38,372 bases of DNA from Methanomicrobia archaeon (GTDB taxonomy: Archaea > Halobacteriota > Syntropharchaeia > Alkanophagales > Methanospirareceae). The notes beneath the pieces are model-generated. The model was not told the DNA's origin, did not search any database, and was given only the letters and a program-made list of their open reading frames with translations. The stretch spans positions 1-38,372 of the forward strand of contig JAFGHB010000014.1 in NCBI GenBank assembly GCA_016930255.1, written 5' to 3'. Shown here piece by piece: positions 22,598-33,516 of the stretch (the first letter of the stretch is position 1; each line of letters begins with the position of its first letter). The translations under genes and the position numbers were made by a program.

Positions 22598-23317
22598 ATG
22601 AAGGAGAGCTTCCGGCTAAAGGAGACGTTCGTATGGATAACCGCAGATGAAGAGAGATATATCGAGATAGCAAAGGAGGAAATAATACGGCGAAGGCGAG
22701 ATTTGGAGCGGTTCGTGCGCTGGCATCCTTATTTCCTCGTCACGTTCGAACGGTATCGGACAGAGGATGAAGTTGAAGTGGGTGATGCTCGAGAACCGGG
22801 TGAAATACCAGAGATCACGCGGAGAATGATAGACGCTGCGAGTAGATTCAGCATAGGGCCGATGGCCGCGGTGGCGGGCACGTTAGCCGAGTTCGCCGTG
22901 GAAGCGATGCGTGATGCCGGCGCGACGTACGCAATGGTGGATAACGGCGGGGATATTGCTTTGATCAATGATAGGGAGGTGCTTGTGGGGATCTACGCGG
23001 GCTGGAGTCGATTTTCGAACAAAATTGCGCTGCGGATAAAACCCTCGCACGCTTTAACAGGTATATGTACGTCCTCTGGAACGGTCGGGCATTCGATAAG
23101 CTTTGGAACCGCGGATGCCGCAACGGTGATCAGCGCGAGTGCCTCACTATCAGATGCCGCCGCTACTGCGCTCTGCAATGCTGTCACGGACGAGCAATCG
23201 ATCAAAGAAGCGTTCCGTGCAATCAACCACGTAGACGGGATTGAAGGTGCATTGGTGATCTATAAGGACACGCTGGCAACGTGGGGAAACGTGCCTGAAA
23301 TTGTGAAAACGAAATAA
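22598..23317 (+). CDS. UPF0280 family protein (ApbE-like, methanogen-conserved)
   Basis: A 239-residue protein with GAGEGCGA-type good RBS context (AGGAGCGAAA before ATG). Family motifs: KETFVWITADEERYIEIAKE, FSIGPMAAVAGTLAEFAVEA, MVDNGGDIALIND, ALTGICTSSGTVGHSISFGT, ADAATVISASASLSDAAATA and LCNAVTD. The fold is related to ApbE flavin transferases. The family is conserved in methanogens and its reaction is not established. It precedes thiC on the same strand by 98 bases, but thiC has its own TATA box. Confidence 0.9.
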   Translation: MKESFRLKETFVWITADEERYIEIAKEEIIRRRRDLERFVRWHPYFLVTFERYRTEDEVEVGDAREPGEIPEITRRMIDAASRFSIGPMAAVAGTLAEFAVEAMRDAGATYAMVDNGGDIALINDREVLVGIYAGWSRFSNKIALRIKPSHALTGICTSSGTVGHSISFGTADAATVISASASLSDAAATALCNAVTDEQSIKEAFRAINHVDGIEGALVIYKDTLATWGNVPEIVKTK

Positions 23318-23342
23318 GTTGGACAGTACGGCGAGTGGCCTG

Positions 23343-23357
23343 GAAAAGTTTATACAA
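23343..23357 (+). promoter_or_regulatory. TATA promoter of thiC
   Basis: GAAAAGTTTATACAAA combines a BRE-like GAAAAG and TTTATACA about 60-70 bases ahead of the thiC ATG. I see no TPP-riboswitch-like conserved core in the leader. Confidence 0.5.
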
Positions 23358-23415
23358 AAAGCCTCAAAGTAATTAGTAACGTAACAGGAAGGAAAGAAAG
23401 AGAAACGCGTTAACC

Positions 23416-24711
23416 ATGAGCAGTTTTGCCAGCGTCAAATGGGATGAGCACGAATTAGAGCGAGTGGCCGTAGCCGAAGGTACGAGCGTGGAGAAATTGC
23501 AAAGACTGCTCGACGCCGGGCGAGTGGTCATTCCGAGGAACGCAAAGCGAAGAGATGACGCTGGGAACCGGGCGATAGCGCTCAAAGCGATTGGCGAAGG
23601 TATGAGCACAAAGGTGAACGTGAATGTCGGGACGTCAAAAGACTACGTTAACCTTGATGACGAGGTAGAGAAGGCAAAAGTTGCGGTACACTACGGTGCG
23701 GACACAATAATGGACCTCTCGACCGGCGGCGACCTTGACGAAACGCGCAGGAGGATTTTGAAGGCAGAAGACGTGCCCATGGGGACGGTGCCGATCTATC
23801 AGGCGGCGTTAGAAAAGGCGGACGTACGAGCCGTTGTGGAGATGAGTTCGGACGACATGTTCAATGTCGTGCGGCAGCATGCGAAAGATGGCATAGACTT
23901 TGTTACGATCCATGCGGGTGTGAATCTCAATGCGCTGGAGCGCTTGGGACGTAGCGGGCGCATCCTGGACGTGGTGAGTCGCGGTGGCGCGTTTCTCATT
24001 GCCTGGATGATACACAACGACCGCGAGAATCCGTTTTACGCGGAATACGAGTATCTTCTGGAGCTCGCACGGGAGTACGAGTTGACGCTCAGCTTGGGCG
24101 ACGGCATGCGACCAGGCTGTATTGCTGATGCTTCAGACCGCGCGAAATTCATGGAAGCCATTACGCTTGGCGAACTCGTAAGACGTGCCCGGGAAGCAGG
24201 CGTTCAGGCACTCGTTGAAGGCCCGGGGCACGTGCCCCTAGACGAGATAGAAGCGGCGGTGAAGGTAATAAAACAGGTTACGGATTTCGCACCGCTCTAT
24301 CTCTTAGGACCGCTGGTCACGGACATCGCACCGGGCTACGACCATCTGGTGAGCGCAATCGGGGGCGCGGTTGCCGGCATGTACGGTGCGGATTTCCTCT
24401 GCATGGTTTCGCCCTCAGAGCATTTGGCGTTGCCCTCCGTGAAAGACATTAAGGAGGGCACGATCGTCACGAAGATAGCAGCGCACGTTGTGGACCTCGT
24501 AAAAGCGGGACAGCGCGACCGTGCGCGAGCAATAGACGCCGAAATGGCGCATGCACGTAAAAATCTGGATTGGAACCGGCAGTTTGAACTAGCGATTGAT
24601 CACGAGGAAGCGCAGCGAATAAGAAAGAGCAGGCCTTCGGAAAGCGATGCATGCTCCATCTGTGGCGATCTGTGCGCGATCAAGTTAGTACGGGATTTTC
24701 TGAAGAAGTGA
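23416..24711 (+). CDS. thiC: phosphomethylpyrimidine synthase ThiC
   Basis: A 431-residue archaeal ThiC, a radical-SAM enzyme that converts aminoimidazole ribotide to hydroxymethylpyrimidine phosphate for thiamine. Motifs: [98 protein letters not shown] and [19 protein letters not shown]. The C-terminal cluster motif is CSICGDLC, the CxxCxxxC spacing seen in archaeal forms. Its 3' end overlaps the convergent RPA-associated gene by 32 bases. Confidence 0.96.
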   Translation: MSSFASVKWDEHELERVAVAEGTSVEKLQRLLDAGRVVIPRNAKRRDDAGNRAIALKAIGEGMSTKVNVNVGTSKDYVNLDDEVEKAKVAVHYGADTIMDLSTGGDLDETRRRILKAEDVPMGTVPIYQAALEKADVRAVVEMSSDDMFNVVRQHAKDGIDFVTIHAGVNLNALERLGRSGRILDVVSRGGAFLIAWMIHNDRENPFYAEYEYLLELAREYELTLSLGDGMRPGCIADASDRAKFMEAITLGELVRRAREAGVQALVEGPGHVPLDEIEAAVKVIKQVTDFAPLYLLGPLVTDIAPGYDHLVSAIGGAVAGMYGADFLCMVSPSEHLALPSVKDIKEGTIVTKIAAHVVDLVKAGQRDRARAIDAEMAHARKNLDWNRQFELAIDHEEAQRIRKSRPSESDACSICGDLCAIKLVRDFLKK

Positions 24712-25501
24712 CGAGTTTTAAAACGCCAGTCTTCGGCTCATAGCAGATCTCCTCCACAATAAGCTCCTCAATTAGTTCCTCTACCCACTCCGTTTTGAAA
24801 CCCTGTGTCTTCAATGCGCTCACTAACCGCTCGCGTGCCACACCGCTCTTGCCCGCTTTCTTCAGTAGCCCGACTACCAGCTCCTTTGCCCTTGTGTGGT
24901 ACTGCAGCCACATACGTGTTACGGCATTTATCGCCATGCTCGCAAAGGCGTCCAGTGTATCATCGTCAAGGGCATAATGCTCCTGAAGCTCTTTACCACC
25001 ACCCCGACCCGAAAACTCGTTTGCCTCTTTATTTGGCAACGCTGAAGGGCTTATGCGCAATGCCTCTATCCGCTCCATTGTCCTCCGTGCGGTGTTCAGT
25101 ATCCAGCCGTTTCTTACACGTTCCTCGACCGTTCCGACTTCTTCTGCTAGTAGCATAACTTTTGGTCTTGTTCCTGCGCTCTCACGTACGTGCACATTGC
25201 CTCGGAACGCGATAAAAGTCCTTTTACGCTCTGTATGTGCAGTTATATCGTCCCCAAGGATACGTCTGCTCGCGTAGAGAGAGAGCGTCGCAGTCAAGTC
25301 GTTTAGCTTGAGTCTGACTATGTTCCCTCGCGCCTCTACTTCTTCCACTTCCCCAACGCCAAAGAGCTTATTGCACCGTGCACCGGTGGGCGTGACGAGA
25401 AACGTACTTCCATCTTCTTGTACAATGAAATCGCTCTTCAAAAACTCGTCAAAAAAGACCCTGCAGGTCTGAAACACGTTTAGGTCTTTTCTGCTCTCCA
25501 T
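24680..25501 (-). CDS. RPA-associated OB-fold protein (COG3390-like)
   Basis: About 273 residues from ATG 25501, which follows GGAGGT with seven-base spacing; the frame remains open to 25543. The N-terminal part reads [16 protein letters not shown], then [20 protein letters not shown], the pattern of the euryarchaeal RPA-associated proteins, and continues through an OB-fold-like region (about 50-130). The C-terminal 80 residues ([20 protein letters not shown], then [20 protein letters not shown]) look like a winged helix. Members usually sit next to an RPA gene; none is adjacent here. Probably a single-stranded-DNA-binding accessory factor; family assignment is moderate. Confidence 0.72.
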   Translation of the reverse strand: MESRKDLNVFQTCRVFFDEFLKSDFIVQEDGSTFLVTPTGARCNKLFGVGEVEEVEARGNIVRLKLNDLTATLSLYASRRILGDDITAHTERKRTFIAFRGNVHVRESAGTRPKVMLLAEEVGTVEERVRNGWILNTARRTMERIEALRISPSALPNKEANEFSGRGGGKELQEHYALDDDTLDAFASMAINAVTRMWLQYHTRAKELVVGLLKKAGKSGVARERLVSALKTQGFKTEWVEELIEELIVEEICYEPKTGVLKLVTSSENPVLT

Positions 25502-25564
25502 AAGCACTACCTCCATCTCACGACACAGCACAGCACAAGCCATGAGGGATAGATAGATAAGTAA

Positions 25565-26365
25565 TTACACGATGATAATGCCGCCGTAGCCCACGACACT
25601 GGACCGGTCACCGATGATGTCACCACTGGTCATGTATTTCGTCACCCGTCCTTCCGTTGCACCGAGTTTCTTCGCGGCGTGCATCATCGCAGCGATCTGA
25701 TCAACGCCACATGCGGTCACGTTTCGTTCGTACACCCGCTTGTAGAACTTCGCCACGTCTAACGCTCTTATCGCCTCTATCACGTATTCGTCCTTCGCTC
25801 TCGCTATCGTGTCCGGTTCGTAGTGCGTGAAGTCCGAGGAAGCGAGAATGACCACTTTTTTATCGAATTGCGCGATCGTGTCTGCAAGATTCTCACCCAC
25901 CTCTCTCGCAGTATCCATATCGATTAACCCGAAACTAATAGGAACAACGCGGAACGTTTTATCGAAGAGGAATTGAAGGAACGGGAGCTGAAGTTCTATG
26001 GAATGCTCGTAGCGATGCGCGGTTTCGTCCACGTCGATAATCCGTTTCGGGAGCGCATCGACGAATGCTTCGTCTACTTCCACCTCTCCCAACGGAGTCG
26101 CCCACGTTTCCCGTGAAACCGCAAGAACCGACCCGATACCCTGGTGATTCGTGCCGAGAATGACGAAGATGTCCGCGGGCGGTAATGCAGCGTAGACCGT
26201 CGCCGCTACGCCACCCGAATACAGATAGCCTGCATGCGGCACGACGGCACCGATAATAGCCTCGTTCTCTTCTCGGGGTACGTCGGAGAAAAATTCTCGT
26301 AGCTGTTTTTCCAATCGCCCCTTCTCGCCTTCATACCAGAAACCAGCTACTACCGGTCTTCTCAT
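25565..26365 (-). CDS. MEMO family protein (AmmeMemoRadiSam system protein B)
   Basis: A 266-residue MEMO protein, a fold related to non-haem iron dioxygenases. Motifs: RRPVVAGFWYEGEKGRLEKQ, GAVVPHAGYLYSGGVAATVY (His44), VILGTNHQGIG, YEHSIELQLPFLQFLF, LASSDFTHYEPD and ACGVDQIAAMMHAAKKLGA. In archaea the gene typically lies immediately downstream of rpsB, as here. Its biochemical role is uncertain. No AMMECR1 or radical-SAM partner is in the window. Confidence 0.93.
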   Translation of the reverse strand: MRRPVVAGFWYEGEKGRLEKQLREFFSDVPREENEAIIGAVVPHAGYLYSGGVAATVYAALPPADIFVILGTNHQGIGSVLAVSRETWATPLGEVEVDEAFVDALPKRIIDVDETAHRYEHSIELQLPFLQFLFDKTFRVVPISFGLIDMDTAREVGENLADTIAQFDKKVVILASSDFTHYEPDTIARAKDEYVIEAIRALDVAKFYKRVYERNVTACGVDQIAAMMHAAKKLGATEGRVTKYMTSGDIIGDRSSVVGYGGIIIV

Positions 26366-26423
26366 ACTCGCCTTTTAGCTTATTTCAGCTTTTTTTTTAG
26401 CTTCCGCCTAGCTAGCGCATATA

Positions 26424-27047
26424 TTATATTGCGGCTTCGAAATCCTCTGCAGTATAATCGAAGCTGAATTCGTCTTGGTTTCCAGCTTTACGATGCCGCT
26501 CCCGTAACATTTCGCGGGCAAGCAGCCAGTAAACGGTGGCAAGCGCCTTTCTACCTTTGTTATTCGTAGGAATGATAAGATCGATGGTAGAGGTAGAATT
26601 ATTAGCGTCGCAGAGTGCCACGATGGGGATATTGACACTCACACCCTCTTTTAACGCCTGTTCATCGGTCATCGGATCGGTCACAATCAGTATGGAAGGC
26701 TCGATGAAGTACGCACTGCCAGGATTCGTTAACGTCCCGGGAATGAATCGCTCGACGATCGCCTTTGCTCCGGTAACCTTAGCGAACATGCTCACCGGAT
26801 GATGTCCGTATTCGCGTGCGGATACAACCAGGATCGAAGCCGGATCGTAATGAGCCAAGAACTTCGCCGCTGTCCGCAGTCGCTGGTCCATCATCTTTAT
26901 ATCTAGCAGATACAAGCCGTCCGGTCTCGCCTGATAAATGAATCGCTTCATGTCGCCGGTCTTTTGCTGCGTACCGATATGAACGCCGCTCGCTAAGTAA
27001 TCGGTACCGGGTATTAACGTCTCCTCTCTTTCCTTTTCCGCTGCCAT
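26424..27047 (-). CDS. rpsB: 30S ribosomal protein uS2
   Basis: A 207-residue archaeal S2 protein from ATG 27047, with GAGGT 9 bases upstream; the frame is open to 27134 but that start would overlap ligA. Motifs: [80 protein letters not shown] and [20 protein letters not shown]. It joins the body and head of the small subunit. In most archaea it follows rpoN/rpoK; here its upstream neighbour is divergent ligA, so that gene string has been split. Confidence 0.96.
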   Translation of the reverse strand: MAAEKEREETLIPGTDYLASGVHIGTQQKTGDMKRFIYQARPDGLYLLDIKMMDQRLRTAAKFLAHYDPASILVVSAREYGHHPVSMFAKVTGAKAIVERFIPGTLTNPGSAYFIEPSILIVTDPMTDEQALKEGVSVNIPIVALCDANNSTSTIDLIIPTNNKGRKALATVYWLLAREMLRERHRKAGNQDEFSFDYTAEDFEAAI

Positions 27048-27059
27048 AGTGAATTTACC

Positions 27060-29144
<2,085 letters not shown>

Positions 29145-29243
29145 ATTAACCAATAATAGAGGGGTATACATCCACTACTCTGAATAAACGGGCATTTTTT
29201 AATAACACCCTCTCCGTTTGATATGGAATATATAATTTATACA

Positions 29244-29280
29244 TGTAAATTTACAAAAAGCGGAAGTTTTATATACTTCC
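29244..29280 (+). promoter_or_regulatory. cas operon promoter with two palindromes
   Basis: The BRE/TATA CGGAAGTTTTATATAC lies about 55 bases before the cas10-like ATG. A perfect 12-base palindrome TGTAAATTTACA (29244-29255) abuts it upstream. The TATA box itself sits in the loop of an inverted repeat GGAAGT-tttatat-ACTTCC (29262-29280). Both could be operator sites controlling the CRISPR-Cas operon. The mRNA then carries GGAGGGGG at 29302-29309, 20 bases before the ATG, which is further than usual. Confidence 0.6.
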
Positions 29281-29328
29281 TTTCTTTTTGTCTGAACATG
29301 TGGAGGGGGCAAAGTTCGCTTATTAGAG

Positions 29329-31104
29329 ATGTCTGACGAGTTAGTCCCGGAAATGCATGACATCCTAAAATTAGCAAAGAAACAAAAATTAAACAAAGAC
29401 GGCGAGGAAGTCAACCCTCATTCTCAGCCCGAACTCCTGGTTAACCGACTCAGCACAAAAACATGGGAAGGGATTTGTAAACATCACCATGGCGAGGGAT
29501 TTGAAACATGGCCAGATTCCCCCGATTTATTCGTTCTGGATATGGCTGATATTCTTGCAGCAGCCACCTCAAGAGCTTTTCAGTTTGGATACTATGAAAG
29601 ATATGAAATTGATGACGAACCATTCAAATTGTGGAAAGATTATTTTGAAGATATAGAGAGAGGTCGTCATAACCGCCCGCTGGATATTGAAGAAGTCATA
29701 GAATTTGTTTCACGATCACCTTCAGCTGAAGACTACATCAGAAAATATGGACAACAGCTGTTGCACAGGGCAGAAGAGACAAAACTTGGAATTAACATAA
29801 CAAGTTTAATGACGCATTCACTCTTGGCTGGTAAATTTTATAGGATTCTACGGCATTATAAACAAGAGGTTCCTTTAGATATATTAAGTGACAAAAGAAA
29901 AGTTGAGAATTTTGCTAAAAACATAGGTTGGAAGCTCACCATTTTAAAAATAAAAATTCATTTTCCTCAGAGTCCCGTACGTGCTCGTGATATGAATGTA
30001 TTCAAGATATTAGAAGATTTTGTGGATGATATAAAAACAGAATTTCAAGACAATGTGCTATTTAGCACATCAAACGAACTGCGTCTCGTGTCTCCCGTGG
30101 GAGGTGACGTTTTTGAATCTATAAAAAAGAAAGCTAAGGAAGTTGGTTTTTGGCTGGATATAAGGCAAGATGACAAACGAATTAACGAATTAAATTTGGA
30201 GGAAATAGGACATCCCTCGTCGGAATATCCATCTTTATCCCCCGATATTGGGCCACGGATTTGTGAAGTTTGCCAAATGGCCAGCGGAACAAGAGACTGG
30301 GTCACAGACACTTTAACGGAGCACCTTTGTGAGAAATGCTACAGTATCCGAGAATTGGGCGCACGATTACCGAAGATCGGTGATTGGGAAGAGTCCACCG
30401 AAAATCCGAAGGTTGCCTATTTAAAGATTTTATTGGACGTGGAAGAACTTGTAAGCACTCTCAAAGGTCTCTACTTCGAATATATTGGCCATTTTGGCAT
30501 CCAAATGGCAGAAAAGAGATCGAAAATCCGATTTCCTGTTATTGCCGAGTTTCAAGGAGATTACGATGCGTTTTTGTCAACGTTAGAGACTCGCATCGCT
30601 GCGGAATATGGAGAAGCGAGTATCCAAAAAATTCTGGGAGATTTCTTCTGCATAAAAGTCGAAGAAGAGAGGGAAATAAAGAAGCTCTTGGAAATTTATG
30701 GCTCCACATTCAAAGAGTGTTTTCCAAAGTTCATGCCAAACTCTCCGATTAAATTATCCGTAACATGCGCAAACGTGAAGTTCCCCTTCATCTGGAATTG
30801 GAAACTCTTGGAAAAGCCAAAGGAGGAAGTTAACGTGAGCCTTATTGGAAAGGGAGAAATGAATTTAAAGCTGAAGCAACTTGATGAACTGTTTAATATG
30901 CGATTACCAAGTCGAAAGCTTCTTATTGATCTCTCGAAAGCTGCTGAAATTTCAAAGAAGCTGGCGTGGGTTATGCTCAACGATAAAGGAGATAGAAGGG
31001 CTAGAAGGACTTATAGAGAATTCGAGGGGTTTAGAAGGGCGATAACTTCTTCTGGAATCGATTATGATAGCATTCTAGTTTTTGCGAAAATGATGGGGAG
31101 CTAA
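29329..31104 (+). CDS. Cas10-like large subunit (Csx11-like), HD retained, palm motif degenerate
   Basis: A 591-residue protein recognised as a type III Cas10 homologue by layout. An N-terminal HD-nuclease-like region has H10-D11 (EMHDILKLAKK), H31, H52-H54 (CKHHHGEG) and VLDMADILAAATSR. Next come TSLMTHSLLAGKFYRIL (159-173), a zinc knuckle (C312, C315, C334, C337; EHLCEKCYSIRELGARLPK) and a palm-like part starting KVAYLKILLDVEEL (361-374). Where Cas10 has GGDD, this protein reads ILGDFFCIKV (435-444), so cyclic-oligoadenylate synthesis is unlikely. Active HD would point to DNA cleavage. Composition is AT-rich. It starts a tightly packed operon. Similar to subtypes with inactivated cyclase (III-C, III-F); exact subtype unresolved. 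Confidence 0.75.
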   Translation: MSDELVPEMHDILKLAKKQKLNKDGEEVNPHSQPELLVNRLSTKTWEGICKHHHGEGFETWPDSPDLFVLDMADILAAATSRAFQFGYYERYEIDDEPFKLWKDYFEDIERGRHNRPLDIEEVIEFVSRSPSAEDYIRKYGQQLLHRAEETKLGINITSLMTHSLLAGKFYRILRHYKQEVPLDILSDKRKVENFAKNIGWKLTILKIKIHFPQSPVRARDMNVFKILEDFVDDIKTEFQDNVLFSTSNELRLVSPVGGDVFESIKKKAKEVGFWLDIRQDDKRINELNLEEIGHPSSEYPSLSPDIGPRICEVCQMASGTRDWVTDTLTEHLCEKCYSIRELGARLPKIGDWEESTENPKVAYLKILLDVEELVSTLKGLYFEYIGHFGIQMAEKRSKIRFPVIAEFQGDYDAFLSTLETRIAAEYGEASIQKILGDFFCIKVEEEREIKKLLEIYGSTFKECFPKFMPNSPIKLSVTCANVKFPFIWNWKLLEKPKEEVNVSLIGKGEMNLKLKQLDELFNMRLPSRKLLIDLSKAAEISKKLAWVMLNDKGDRRARRTYREFEGFRRAITSSGIDYDSILVFAKMMGS

Positions 31105-31105
31105 C

Positions 31106-31717
31106 ATGGAATTCATCAAATATAGGTTAACATCTGATATGCTCTGCATGGGCGAGAGAATAAAGAAGGGAACTTTTAGACCGACAATTAGAACAATTCC
31201 GTATACTCAGATTACCGGCGCTTTAAAGGCGGTCTTTGGAGACAATGATATTCACGCGGTAGGGCATCTCGTTGAGGATAAAAAGCATAATAAAGTCGAT
31301 TACCTTACGTATTCACCACGAGATCGCGGCATTGAAACGAGTAAATTGCCACTGACTATCGAGTTTTTAACGGGTGTCCTGGGGAGCATCTATATAGTGA
31401 AAAATGAAGTTACAAAGGATTTCGCGGAAGAATTTGAGATTCGCATGGGAGCAATGAAATCCAGAGGATTTGGATTATGCACTCTAAAAAAATTAACAGA
31501 ATTAAACGATTCTAGACCGGAAAGAGACAGAGGCGTTTTGAATACACGTATTCCAGAAGAGCATTTAGAAACGTTTGGGGTAAGTGGAGTCATAAAACCT
31601 GTTTACGGATTTCTGTTTAAACCACTATCAGATACTTCGGGAGTCTATGTAAGATCTCTCTTTGAAGGGAGCGAAATTGCAGGCCCTAAGTTTTTGTTGG
31701 AACACGGAGGCAAATAA
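31106..31717 (+). CDS. Cas5-like RAMP protein (Csm4-like)
   Basis: A 203-residue protein one base after the cas10-like gene. FRPTIRTIPYTQITGALKAV corresponds to the RAMP segment that follows the first strand, and RMGAMKSRGFGLCTLKKL (about 112-129) is the glycine-rich loop of the RAMP superfamily. Placed directly after the large subunit and with a single Gly-rich loop, it is most likely the Cas5 group protein that caps the crRNA 5' handle. It diverges from standard Csm4/Cmr3, so the assignment rests on position and the loop. Confidence 0.65.
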   Translation: MEFIKYRLTSDMLCMGERIKKGTFRPTIRTIPYTQITGALKAVFGDNDIHAVGHLVEDKKHNKVDYLTYSPRDRGIETSKLPLTIEFLTGVLGSIYIVKNEVTKDFAEEFEIRMGAMKSRGFGLCTLKKLTELNDSRPERDRGVLNTRIPEEHLETFGVSGVIKPVYGFLFKPLSDTSGVYVRSLFEGSEIAGPKFLLEHGGK

Positions 31718-31718
31718 T

Positions 31719-32024
31719 ATGGATGTGATTGAAGAGTTGGTAGAGGAAATAAAGAAAGATACGAAAATACAAAGAACGCGATTCAACTCGAATTTTCTGA
31801 ACAACGTTGGAGAAGTCTTTGAGCGGCATGGATTTGGAGTTACGAGGACATTCCTCATAGAAAAGCGAGGGAAACAGGGTTTAAGGTTTCAAGCCGATGC
31901 TTTGTTAGGCGTCATCGAGAAATTTGAGAAAAATGAGAAAATCCAACAAAACCGCTCAATAGGACGTTACATCATCAAGACACTCATTAGTCTCAAAGTA
32001 GTTGAAAGGGGGGAGGAAAGATGA
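31719..32024 (+). CDS. putative small subunit (Cas11-like)
   Basis: About 101 residues from ATG 31719, which directly follows the cas5-like stop. An in-frame ORF extends back to 31662 inside cas5. The protein is small, basic and mostly helical (DVIEELVEEIKKDTKIQRTR, ADALLGVIEKFEKNEKIQ, SIGRYIIKTLISLKVVERG). Size, charge and position fit the Csm2/Cmr5/Cas11 role of lining the effector backbone and stabilising the target strand; no sequence motif proves it. Its stop overlaps the cas7-like start (ATGA). Confidence 0.6.
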   Translation: MDVIEELVEEIKKDTKIQRTRFNSNFLNNVGEVFERHGFGVTRTFLIEKRGKQGLRFQADALLGVIEKFEKNEKIQQNRSIGRYIIKTLISLKVVERGEER

Positions 32025-32803
32025 TTGAGGAAGAGAAATATGAAATTGTGGTGAAAACAAAGGAGCCGTTTCGCGTTGGTGGCACGAAAGATCCGCTTTC
32101 GGGGGCGGAAAATCCAGTGACTGTAGTCGGAGGTCGTGTGGTTATCCCAGGGCCGTCGCTGAAAGGAGCTTTAAGAGCAGAAGTGGAGCGCTACTTGGTA
32201 GAGATGTACTATGATAAAGCGAATGAGGGGTGGCCCGCTGAAAAAAGGCCACTACAGCCATGTATCCCGGCACCGAGTTTATCACCAGATGAAAAGGAAC
32301 TGGTAAAGAAGCAGCGGTACCGTGGTGATGCCTGTCATTATCCCTGTAAACAAAAATGTGGTAACGAAGACCACATGATTTGTCCCGCATGTTATCTACT
32401 GGGTGCACAGGGACTCAATGGTTTTTTAAGAGTTCCGTTTTTGTATTCTGAGGTCTCTGCGGGAGAACTGTATTCTACAAGGATAGACCGTGCAAAAGGC
32501 GTCGTCGCAGAGAGTGCTAACAGGCGTTTTCAAGTCGTACCTGATAGTTCTGTTTTTAAAGGAGTCTTAACGATAGTCAAGAACGATTTTGTCCGAGGCT
32601 TAGAGTTCGGCAAACCACGGGTATTAAGGGAGAGGACTGCAGGTGATAGATGGTTAGAATTAGGTGAATGGAATACCAAGCAGATCATAGATAAACTAGT
32701 TCTCGAAAGACTCAAGAATATCAAACTTTTGGGCGGCTTCAAGTCAAAGGGCTTCGGAGGGGTAGAAATAACAGTAACTAGGATAACAGTACCTCAGGGA
32801 TGA
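32021..32803 (+). CDS. Cas7-like RAMP backbone protein (Csm3/Csx7-like) with Asp-to-Glu change
   Basis: A 260-residue RAMP. Csm3-like segments: EPFRVGGTKDPLSGAENPVT, then VVIPGPSLKGALRAEVERYL, a Cys cluster (C105, C109, C113, C121, C124; MICPACYLLGAQGLNGFLRV) and the C-terminal glycine loop LLGGFKSKGFGGVEITV. As the only Cas7 in the operon it probably polymerises along the crRNA. Aligned by eye on IDSPV of Csm3, the RNA-cleaving Asp is replaced by Glu30 (AENPV), so target-RNA slicing may be weak or absent. Both ends overlap neighbouring genes by four bases. Confidence 0.82.
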   Translation: MIEEEKYEIVVKTKEPFRVGGTKDPLSGAENPVTVVGGRVVIPGPSLKGALRAEVERYLVEMYYDKANEGWPAEKRPLQPCIPAPSLSPDEKELVKKQRYRGDACHYPCKQKCGNEDHMICPACYLLGAQGLNGFLRVPFLYSEVSAGELYSTRIDRAKGVVAESANRRFQVVPDSSVFKGVLTIVKNDFVRGLEFGKPRVLRERTAGDRWLELGEWNTKQIIDKLVLERLKNIKLLGGFKSKGFGGVEITVTRITVPQG

Positions 32804-33456
32804 ACCTTAAGACTCTTTATCTCACACTAAAAACATCAGAAGCCGTAAAAGAAGATGCCGCGAAGCTCCGAGGTTACATAGCCAACCAGTTCAAGGAGTA
32901 CCCGATTTTACACCACCACATCGAAGACATAGGCTATTTGTACACCTACCCGCGCGTGCAGTACAAGCTATTGGAAGGCACACCGGTTATTTTAGGAATA
33001 GAAGAGGGTGTGGGGGTTTTAAAGAACATCTCAGACGATATAAGCGAATTGAAGTTGGGAAAGAGCGTGTATAACGTGGAAAGCATACAGATGACGCAGA
33101 TGAGCGCGGAGTTCGGAGCATGCAGAGAGAATCATCATTATAAAATCGTAACGTCGTGGCTCGCCTTGAATCCTTCAAATTACGAGAAGTACAAGGAGAT
33201 GTATGACTGGAAAGAGAAGAAGGAGTTTTTGAATGGCATCCTCGTCGGCAATATCCTCTCGATGTGCAAGAGTTTGGATTATGTCGTCACCCGTAAGCTG
33301 TACGTGCATTCACGCTTAGATGAAGAAAAAGTGGAGTATAAAGCTATTCCACTGATAGGTTTTACGGGCGAGTTTCGTGTGAATTTTGAGATACCCGATT
33401 TCTTCGGACTGGGAAAGGGCGTTTCGCAAGGGTTCGGTGTGGTTAAAGCGTTTTGA
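32800..33456 (+). CDS. cas6: Cas6 crRNA-processing endoribonuclease (Cas6b-like)
   Basis: A 218-residue protein. The N-terminus NLKTLYLTLKTSEAVKEDAA with RGYIANQFKEYPILHHH is typical of the Cas6b type, as is YPRVQYKLLEGTPVILGIEE. The C-terminal FFGLGKGVSQGFGVVKAF is the glycine-rich loop that holds the repeat RNA. HHH at 38-40 provides candidate catalytic His residues. It would cut the 36-base repeats to leave the 8-base AUUGAAAC handle. Its start overlaps the cas7 stop by four bases; a 60-base gap separates it from cas1. Confidence 0.88.
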   Translation: MNLKTLYLTLKTSEAVKEDAAKLRGYIANQFKEYPILHHHIEDIGYLYTYPRVQYKLLEGTPVILGIEEGVGVLKNISDDISELKLGKSVYNVESIQMTQMSAEFGACRENHHYKIVTSWLALNPSNYEKYKEMYDWKEKKEFLNGILVGNILSMCKSLDYVVTRKLYVHSRLDEEKVEYKAIPLIGFTGEFRVNFEIPDFFGLGKGVSQGFGVVKAF

Positions 33457-33516
33457 TTGCCAGAGTTTTTGTTTCATTTTCTTATTACGCTCCATGAGGG
33501 AGTTAGGGGGGAGTAG

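Noticed and set aside
23318-23415. TPP riboswitch in front of thiC
   Set aside because: The 98-base leader shows a promoter but none of the conserved TPP-aptamer core sequence.
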